Shown here: in pieces, positions 17,587 to 24,294 of the stretch
How positions within the stretch are numbered: the first letter of the stretch is position 1
Layout of the letters: every line of letters starts with the position of its first letter
NCBI GenBank assembly: GCA_008000375.1
Contig: SMOI01000425.1
Coordinates: 1-24,294 of the forward strand
DNA length: 24,294 bases
Source: Poteriospumella lacustris
Taxonomy: Eukaryota > Sar > Chrysophyceae > Chromulinales > Dinobryaceae
Direction: 5' to 3'
Notes under the pieces: model-generated
Seen by the model: only the letters and a program-made list of their open reading frames with translations
What the model was told of the DNA's origin: nothing
Database searches by the model: none
Position numbers and translations under genes: made by a program

Positions 17587-20500
17587 ATGGCGAAAGTTTC
17601 CAGTTTGTTCGACTTGGAAACTTTGTTCCTCGAGAAACTCCAAGAAAAATACAAATTGAATATTCGAGACATCAAGAGAGCATTTTCGAGATTTGATTTG
17701 GACAATAATGGCCTTCTTGATCTGAACGAGATGACGAAAGGCATTCAAATGTTCCTCAATGGTGTGCAGGAGTCACAGGTTCAGGAGCTTGTGTCCTGCT
17801 ACGACTTGAACGGCGACGGAAAAATTTCCTACGAGGAGTTCCTTCAATTCCTTCAAACCCGTTCAGCCATCGATCCATACGATGGTGAAGGTGAGGGTAA
17901 TAAGCGTCTAGGATCTGCTGATCCCGCGGAGGCGTATCTTCGACGAAAAGGTCTGCAGTCCCCTCCGCAACCGCCGGCATCTGAACGGGGCGGGAGACAA
18001 TACGCCAATAGAGGCCGCCCTCAGTCGGCAAGCGGATACAGCGATGCATCTGGTTCGTATAATGGTTACTATCGCGACCAAGACGTGTCGGAAGACGGCT
18101 ACTCCTACCCTCCCCTGCCTCCTGACAACGATCGAGGGAGCTATAACAACAGGACGTTTGAGCAACCGCGCCCTGGCAGCGCTGCTTCTCGGAGCACGAT
18201 TCAATCTCGCGATGCCAACGACCCCAAAGCTCTGGAGTATCGTGCGAAGATCTATTTGGAGAATCTCCGGGCGATGTTGGTCAAGCGGGCGACGGACATG
18301 CGCATGAAGGGCAAGGTCGCCAAGCCCGTGACTATGACCTTCGACTCCATGCACGAAAGCGTGGCTCGCGAGATACTGACGAAAGCCTTTCAGCCCTTTA
18401 CAGGCGAAGGAGATGGCCGAGCGCGCTCACGCATCGATGGTATTGAGATTGCAGACTTCATCCGCGTGCTGCGGTCGTTCCAGTTCCCTGGATCACAGCC
18501 TCTACGACCTGAAACGGCACAGTTCATTTTTGACATGTGTAGTCATGCGGACGGTCAAGGGACGATGCTAAATGAGGCGGGCAACCCAGTTGCAGACGTG
18601 AATTTCTTCGTCGATTTGATTTTCGGCCACCAGCCGACGCGGCGCGAGCAGGTCGAGCGCCAACGAGGCCGCATCGCAGCCGACAAAGAAGACAAGCAGC
18701 CCACCACCGAGCATCTGACAGGGTTGCCATTGAAGTCCTTCCCCGAGAAGGTGAACGCGGGCCGCAAGGTCGTGGGCATCATTCCGGACCGTTTCGCGTC
18801 CACCACCGCCGGTGTCGACGCGACGACGACGATGATGCAAAACTCGCTCGCGGTCCCGTTGCGGTTCCTCAACCGCAAGAGCCGCACGGCTCTCGCAACG
18901 CCTTCCAATTTCGACGCGGCCACGGCTATCAGTCGCTCCAACCAGCTGCCCGCCTACGACCTGGTGCGGCGCCACGTCTTCGGTGTCTCGACGACGCATT
19001 ACAGCGGCAACACGCTCTTCGTCTTGCCCCCTGCTGCACGGGCCGGCGCTTCGGTGGCTGGCCGGCCTCCAAGTGCTGGCAGCAGTACGTCGCGCACAAG
19101 TGCAGACTTTTTGGATCCGGCGACGATTTTGTACACGTCGGCGGCGCTGGGCGTCGTCCACGACCTGTCGACGAACCGCCAGTCGTTCTTCAACCTGCAC
19201 GCGGACGACGTCACGTGCGTCACCATCAACGACGACGGCAGCTTGGCGGCCACGGGCTGCGTAGGCAAGCAATCGGTCATTCTGGTGTGGCGCACGAGCG
19301 GCCTCGGCGTCGACTCGTCGTCGTCGCTCGTCGCGGAGATCGGTCGCGGCTTCTTCGAGCGCGGCGTCAACGCGGTCGCTTTCGCGTATGACTCGCAGTA
19401 CATCGTCGGCGTAGGCTGCGACGACAACTCGATGCTGGGCGTTTTCCACCTGCGCACGGGCAACAAGGTCCTCGAGGTGCCGGCGCAGCACGGCATCCCG
19501 CCGCAGCTGACGTGGATGCGCTACTGCCCCGGCCAGATGTTCACCGAGTGGATCACGCGCGAGCACGCCGGCCCCTGCGACGTCTTCGTCACCACTGGCG
19601 AGCATCACTTGCGCATTTGGTCGTTCGTGCGCCCGTCGTCGTCGACGGCCAACGCCAGTGCCGCGACGCTGGCGTACAAGGGCCTCGCCATCAGCCAGAC
19701 GACGCTGAAGAAGAAGACACCGACTGCTGCGCCGCCCGCCGCCGCACCCAAAACGTACACGTGCGCTGATTTCATCGCCTGCGAAGACAAAACGTTCGAC
19801 CTGGTCACGGGCGGCAGCAACGGCGTCGTGTATCTGTGGCGCCGCGGCCAGCTGGTCACGACGCAGACGTTGTGGCGAGGCAAGGTGTCCTGCCTGGTGA
19901 TCCAGGACGACCGCGTCTACTGCGGCGGTGCTGGCGGCATGGTGAAGCTGCTGGACGGACGCACGCTCGCGACGCTGCAAATGTGTGCGTTGCTGGGGCT
20001 AAGTGCGCTGCCGAAGGCGCAGAAGCGACCCACGTCGGCGAAGGACGTCGCGCGCGCCTTCGCGCGGCCTTCGTCGACGTCGTCGGCGGCCGGCATCGCT
20101 GCCGTCAGCAATCGGCCGCGGTCCGCGACGCCGCTGGGCACGAAACGCGGTGCCGCCGGTGCGCCGTCGGCGGCGCTGCATCGACCGGACACGTTGATCG
20201 GCCGCGACGACAGCGGCGTCTCCGCCGACGAGGAAGTTGCCGACGGAGACGGCGACGACAGCGGCGCGAAGATCGTCACAGGCCTCGCCGTCGTGGTGCC
20301 CTCGGCTGCTTTGGGAGGGCGCGCTTCCGTCCAGCACAGCTACGTGTTGGCGACGCTGGGGACGGGCAAAGTGGTGCGCGTCGATCTGAACCACCCACGC
20401 TCGGACGAGCGACAGCGCGCCTCCGCCGCGGACCACCGCAACACCGTCGTGAATCAGTTGCAGCACTACCCGATGCGCGATCTTTTCTACTACCACGTCG

Positions 20501-21477
20501 GCGCCGTCTACGGCTTGAGCGCGGACGCGTCGTCGGCGCGACGATTGGCGGTGTCGGTGGGTGACGACAAAAAGCTGATGGTCTGGGACACCGTCGACCG
20601 CGTCGCGATCGCCCGCGGCAACGTCAAGAGCCCATCGCGGTGCTGCGCACTCGACCGCACGAATTGCTTCATCGCGGTGGGCAGCACAGCCGGCGACGTC
20701 ACCGTCTACTTCATCTCGGACGTGCTGCAGCCGACCCACAACGGCGGCAACGTGCGAGGCGGCAACGTCGCCAACGTGTACCGCCTGGCGGAGGTCGCCT
20801 ACCGCAAGGACGGCAAGAGCGAGATGACCTGCATGTCGTTCTCGCCGGCGAACGACAAGCTGGCCGTGGGTAGCCGCGACGACAGCATCTACGTGTACCA
20901 GGCGCAGATGGACGTCGTCGTGGCGGCCGGGGCCGGAGCGCAAGGCCGGCAAACGACGCACACGCCTCGGTGTGTCCTGCGCGCGATGCATCGCCTCAAG
21001 GGCCATTCGTCCACGATCACACACTTGGACTGGAGCTACGACGGTCGCCTCCTGCGGTCGACGTGCGCCGCGTACGAGCTGCTCTGTTGGGACGTGGAGG
21101 CCGGTCGCCTGCACACGGTGCCCAACGCGCTGGCGGACACCGTTTGGAAGACGCACCACTGCATCTTGGGCTTCCATGTGATGGGCATTTGGCCACCGTA
21201 CGCAGACGGCACGGACATCAACGGCGTCGACGTGTGCTTGGAGAAGGGCATCGTGGCGACGGCCAATGACGCGGGCGGACTGCTGCGGCTGCTGAACTAC
21301 CCGTCGGTGGTGCGGCACGCGCCCGGGAAGGACTACACGGGGCACTCGTCACACATCACCTGCGTGCGCTTCATCAGAGGCGGCGAGCGCCTGGTCACCT
21401 CCGGTGGCAACGACGGCAGCGTGATGGTGTTCGACGTGCACGACGAGGTCCCCACGGTAGACCCCGCGTTCCGTTGA
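17587..21477 (+). CDS. EF-hand EML-type WD-repeat (tandem beta-propeller) protein
   Basis: 1296 aa, no intron needed. Two EF-hands are near the N-terminus with good calcium loops, DLDNNGLLDLNE (37-48) and DLNGDGKISYEE (73-84). A Ser/Tyr/Arg-rich linker and a degenerate EF-like region (about 257-355) follow. From about 450 the protein follows the EML (echinoderm microtubule-associated protein-like) plan: HELP-like segment ending NTLFVLPP (about 474-481), LYTSAALGVVHDL, ATGCVGK...VWR, GRGFFERGVNAVAF, and in the second propeller KGHSSTITHLDWS, AYELLCWD, VMGIWPPYADGTDI and GHSSHITCVRF. EMLs bind tubulin through the tandem propeller; EF-hands suggest calcium-dependent control, plausibly in a flagellum. 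A disordered insert (about 802-897) separates the propellers. The start ATG at 17587 has an ACCAAAATGG context and no earlier in-frame ATG. Codons are AT-richer in the first third. Confidence 0.92.
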   Translation: MAKVSSLFDLETLFLEKLQEKYKLNIRDIKRAFSRFDLDNNGLLDLNEMTKGIQMFLNGVQESQVQELVSCYDLNGDGKISYEEFLQFLQTRSAIDPYDGEGEGNKRLGSADPAEAYLRRKGLQSPPQPPASERGGRQYANRGRPQSASGYSDASGSYNGYYRDQDVSEDGYSYPPLPPDNDRGSYNNRTFEQPRPGSAASRSTIQSRDANDPKALEYRAKIYLENLRAMLVKRATDMRMKGKVAKPVTMTFDSMHESVAREILTKAFQPFTGEGDGRARSRIDGIEIADFIRVLRSFQFPGSQPLRPETAQFIFDMCSHADGQGTMLNEAGNPVADVNFFVDLIFGHQPTRREQVERQRGRIAADKEDKQPTTEHLTGLPLKSFPEKVNAGRKVVGIIPDRFASTTAGVDATTTMMQNSLAVPLRFLNRKSRTALATPSNFDAATAISRSNQLPAYDLVRRHVFGVSTTHYSGNTLFVLPPAARAGASVAGRPPSAGSSTSRTSADFLDPATILYTSAALGVVHDLSTNRQSFFNLHADDVTCVTINDDGSLAATGCVGKQSVILVWRTSGLGVDSSSSLVAEIGRGFFERGVNAVAFAYDSQYIVGVGCDDNSMLGVFHLRTGNKVLEVPAQHGIPPQLTWMRYCPGQMFTEWITREHAGPCDVFVTTGEHHLRIWSFVRPSSSTANASAATLAYKGLAISQTTLKKKTPTAAPPAAAPKTYTCADFIACEDKTFDLVTGGSNGVVYLWRRGQLVTTQTLWRGKVSCLVIQDDRVYCGGAGGMVKLLDGRTLATLQMCALLGLSALPKAQKRPTSAKDVARAFARPSSTSSAAGIAAVSNRPRSATPLGTKRGAAGAPSAALHRPDTLIGRDDSGVSADEEVADGDGDDSGAKIVTGLAVVVPSAALGGRASVQHSYVLATLGTGKVVRVDLNHPRSDERQRASAADHRNTVVNQLQHYPMRDLFYYHVGAVYGLSADASSARRLAVSVGDDKKLMVWDTVDRVAIARGNVKSPSRCCALDRTNCFIAVGSTAGDVTVYFISDVLQPTHNGGNVRGGNVANVYRLAEVAYRKDGKSEMTCMSFSPANDKLAVGSRDDSIYVYQAQMDVVVAAGAGAQGRQTTHTPRCVLRAMHRLKGHSSTITHLDWSYDGRLLRSTCAAYELLCWDVEAGRLHTVPNALADTVWKTHHCILGFHVMGIWPPYADGTDINGVDVCLEKGIVATANDAGGLLRLLNYPSVVRHAPGKDYTGHSSHITCVRFIRGGERLVTSGGNDGSVMVFDVHDEVPTVDPAFR

Positions 21478-22004
21478 GGCGCCGCGCTGGGTAGCCCGTT
21501 TGCGCCACCGCGCCTTCGCGTCCCTATTGCGTCGACAGCTGCCGTCTGTATCGCCTGCAAGTCGCACGCGTCGTTTGTTTCCTGTGTTTCTCGTGTCCGT
21601 TTCCTTCCGTCGTAGTCGCTTAACTATAGTGTCATCGCAAGCACCACGCCGCCGTATGGGCGCCTCGCGGTGTCAGAGGAGGTAAAGTCAATGGTTTACA
21701 GGCGACACACAAACTACACAGACGAAGGGACGCGGCACAGTACATCTCGCTATCGCGGAGACATAAACTAAAGGTGATTCTACGTGTCTATTGGGCAGGG
21801 AGCCGGAGGGAGAGGAAGGGGAGCAGTAGCGATATGAGAGAGGCGGCATGGAGCGAGATAATGTCGCAGAAGCGACCGGAGAGGCAACTGAAAGATGCGC
21901 CGATGCCGCATCGGCGAATTGGAAGGCAAGTGCGTTGCTGTGCTACAGCACGCGATGTTGTGCGGTGCTACGCTATGTACAAATGGGGGGGGGGCAGCGG
22001 TGGC
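21478..22004. other. Convergent 3' spacer
   Basis: 527 bp between the stop codons of the EML gene and the MFS gene. No gene is supported. A purine-rich part (about 21780-21850) and a 10-G run at 21985-21994, just past the MFS stop codon (C-run on its transcript), are the only notable features. No canonical AATAAA was noticed for either gene; a TAAACTAAA at about 21765 is the nearest thing. Confidence 0.6.
21985..21994. repeat. 10-base G homopolymer
   Basis: Ten uninterrupted Gs on the plus strand, about 10 bp beyond the stop codon of the MFS gene. Likely a sequencing- and slippage-prone site in its 3' UTR. Confidence 0.85.
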
Positions 22005-24112
22005 CTAATGCATCATCATACCCCCGCCGTCGGCGTCGTGACCATGGTCATCGCCATGTTTGTGTCTACGACGCTTTTTGTGGTTGATGGACTCGGGCAG
22101 CTGTCGGTTGATGAAGGCCGACACGACGAGAATCGTGACCACCGACAAAAAGTTCAGAAACACGAACTTCCGTTGGATGGAAATCGACCACAACATGCCA
22201 CCCAGCGCGGGGCCGAAGGCACGAGCGAGCGAGGCCAGCGACTGACCCAATCCGTTCACAGCGCCGAGGTACTCCTCGTACACGCTGTGGTTGATCTGGA
22301 GCATCACCGCCGTGAACGAAAGACACGCGAAGACGTTCTTCAACAGACACACGAAGATCAGCATGGGCCACAAGATGGCCCAGTAGCTCGTCGCGTTGTG
22401 GATCTTCGGGACGAGGACATCCGCATTCAACAAAGCCATCACGGGCCACATCAACGCGAAGGGAATCGAGCCGATGATGCCCCACTCGAACATCGACTTC
22501 TTGCTCGTCCGCGTGATGAAATACGGCAACAAATAGTAGTTGAAGCCCAGCATGGCGCCGCCCGAGATCGACAACAGGAAACCGATCTGCGACGACGTGA
22601 ATTCTAATCCGCCATACGCTTTGGACAGCTTCAAAAACAAGGGAATCGTCTCGTCGAAGAGGATGTAGGCCATGGCCAAGATGCCGTAGTTGCCCGTCGC
22701 CATGAGCACCGTCCGTTGGCGTAAGACCAACGCACGTTTACTGTTGGCTGAGAGCTGTTTGCCACGTCGAGCACCATCACTCGTCACTGTCAACCCGTGA
22801 GAACTGCTCGAACCGAACTCGACGTCGGTTTCGCCGCTGCTGCCGCTGCTTCGTTTCGAAGGCGACGGCGTCGCGCAACACGAAAACCACGGCGCGTTGC
22901 TGTTGTTGTTCACGCAGCACAGGTCGCTTTCGTCGAAGTCCTCTTCATCGTCGTCGTGGCCTTCATCCTCATGGGCGATCAGTCCCGCCTGGTCGGCTGC
23001 GGAGGAAGTCTTCGACGCTCCTTCCGAGCTGGACAGAGGGTTGGACGTCTCTTCGTCGCTGTCTTCCTCGCCAATGGCGACCTCGCTGTAGTTGATGTCC
23101 GACGCCAAAAACATGGAACGTACGTCTTCGTGCGCATGTCTCCCGTTGTCAGCAGCCTCGTCATCGTCCTCGTCGTCACTGACGATGCTGAACTTGGCGG
23201 CTTCCTCCGGCGTGCGGCTAAGACCTCGACGCATGGTCAGCTCGGAGTCGTCTTCGATGGACAACGTCGTGGAGGTGGAGGTAGAGGTGGAAACTGTCGT
23301 CATCTCCACTTCTTGGTTGTACTTGGACACCATGGGATTGGTGGTGTGAGCGTCATCGACCGTCTTCGTCGTGGATTTCACCGGTTTCTTGAACTTGCGT
23401 GTCTCCCTCATCACCGCCAAACAGAAAAACGCGGTGACCACATTGTTTACTACGCAGATAAGGCAAGGGAGTAGATAGGGGTAATATCCAAAGAGACCAT
23501 CCTTGGAGAAATACGCGGGATACTTTTCGGCCGGGCTGCACAGCAACCCTCCGGCCAACGGCGCCAGGAGACTTCCTAGCGACCACGCGATGCTCAAATA
23601 GGAGAAGCCTTTGCCCTGGTTGGTCTCGTCGGTGATTTCACTCAAGAAGCTTTTCACCACTCCAAGATTTCCACAGAGAATTCCACCAACGATTCTACCC
23701 AAAACTGCCTGCCAGTACGTTTTGGCGGTCCCAAAGATCAGCATCCCTGCCGCCGTCCCTAATGTACCCAAGAAAACCGCGGGCTTCCGACCATAGTTGT
23801 CGCTGATAGCTCCCCAAATAACAGAAGACGAGAACTGGGCGCCACAAAACGCTGCAGCTAATCCTCCAGCGTAGTATCCTAACTCATGGCCACCATGTCC
23901 CATGTCTTCAATCATAAAAGCGAGGAAGGGAAACAGAACATTCACTGAACACAACATTCTGACGTGAGAATTGAAAACATAACAACAAATAAGCGCTGCG
24001 AATCCCTACCATTCATAGCTTCGCACAATTGGACCATAAACACGGAGATGACTTGCCACATTGGCAACGGGGTTTCCGGGCGTGAAAGATTGTCCGATTT
24101 TGCGTTCGTCAT
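22005..24112 (-). CDS. ZIFL-type MFS transporter with acidic loop and His-rich tail
   Basis: Two exons (24112-24010 and 23944-22005), 680 aa. Exon 1 encodes MTNAKSDN...ETPLPMWQVISVFMVQLCEAMN; splicing gives LCEAMN-VNVLFPFLAFMIED, a complete first helix like that of plant ZINC INDUCED FACILITATOR-LIKE carriers. The MFS motif A (GAISDNYGRKP, about 79-89), GRIVGG...G, AWSLGSLLAPLAGG and the P-A-E-K-Y-P...F-G-Y-Y-P-Y-L-L-P segment also fit that family. The loop between helices 6 and 7 is expanded to about 225 residues, rich in Asp/Glu/Ser with two Cys pairs. The C-terminus is His/Asp/Met rich (HKHGDDHGHDAD...MMMH). Proton-coupled export of zinc chelates, organic acids or ions is known for the family; the substrate here is unknown. 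An in-frame TGA just upstream of the exon 1 ATG fixes the start. Confidence 0.9.
23945..24009 (-). other. Spliceosomal intron of the MFS gene (65 bp)
   Basis: The donor is GTAGGG at 24009 (exon ends ATGAATG). The acceptor is TTGTGTTCAG ending at 23945, and a TTCTCACG branch-like motif lies about 21 nt before it. A nearer CAG, five or six bases after that motif, is passed over; using it would put exon 2 out of frame. The phase-1 join yields GTG (Val) and restores the first transmembrane helix. Confidence 0.85.
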
Positions 24113-24294
24113 TCCACCAAATCACGAGAGTGAGGCCCGACGGGATGGATTCACACAGGAGAACAATGGTAAACGATACAAAACAACAATGAAGAGCCCA
24201 TGGGGCTGTATTCAGGCACTTTGAAGTCCAGCCACGGCCACTTGTTCGGCAGCGATGGCTGCTGGAATCCACGCCATCGCCATCGTCATGTTCA
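24113..24294. other. Upstream flank of the MFS gene
   Basis: 182 bp at the window edge, presumably promoter and 5' UTR of the MFS gene. A minus-strand open frame enters it but is out of frame with the MFS protein and has no motif. A GATGGCGATGGCG repeat lies near the end. Nothing else is supported. Confidence 0.4.

Noticed and set aside
23945-23957. Start of the MFS protein at the ATG at 23957
   Set aside because: It would lack most of the first membrane helix. The small upstream exon plus 65-bp intron restores it in frame with family-like sequence.

Overview
The window looks like GC-rich nuclear DNA of a unicellular eukaryote. The evidence is spliceosomal introns of 65-88 bp, long low-complexity gaps between genes, a multidomain extracellular protein with REJ, EGF and GPS-like modules, and a ciliary/microtubule-type EML protein. 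Long P-[S/T]-x-Q-P-[S/T] stalks are common in stramenopiles (diatoms, brown algae, bicosoecids). Together with the EF-hand/EML protein, they make a flagellated heterokont-like protist my best guess. That is inference; there is no rRNA or organellar marker here. I saw no transposon, CRISPR array or convincing RNA gene.

Layout. 1-1676: gene-free, low-complexity DNA. 1677-2603 (-): a membrane-anchored PH-like protein. 2955-4013 (+): a PhzF/PBLD-family protein, divergent from the previous gene across a 351-bp shared upstream region. 4014-4515: convergent 3' spacer with three evenly spaced CACGTG palindromes. 4516-5475 (-): a BspA-like (DUF285) leucine-rich repeat protein with nine 25-residue repeats. 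5476-7107: gene-free simple-repeat DNA with a G-quadruplex-type tract. 7108-17069 (-): a giant gene (about 3298 aa, one 65-bp intron) for a polycystin-1-like surface protein: Pro-rich/Cys-rich head, PTSQPS stalk, REJ, EGF-like, GPS-like, then about eight or nine membrane segments and a His/Asp/Ser-rich cytoplasmic tail. 17070-17586: divergent promoter zone, with a possible 47-aa two-exon gene or upstream ORF. 17587-21477 (+): an EF-hand plus EML-type tandem beta-propeller protein. 21478-22004: convergent spacer. 22005-24112 (-): a ZIFL-type MFS transporter whose first transmembrane helix is recovered by adding a small first exon and a 65-bp intron.

No operon logic is expected. A loose theme can be inferred: a giant adhesion/mechanosensor-like receptor and a Ca-binding microtubule/axoneme protein are transcribed divergently from one about 0.5-kb region. 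The strongest leads are the receptor (with a GPS that lacks the autoproteolysis His), the PhzF-like enzyme with Val in place of the catalytic Glu, and a shared intron grammar (phase 1, 5'-located, [CT]T[GC]AC branch-like motif).
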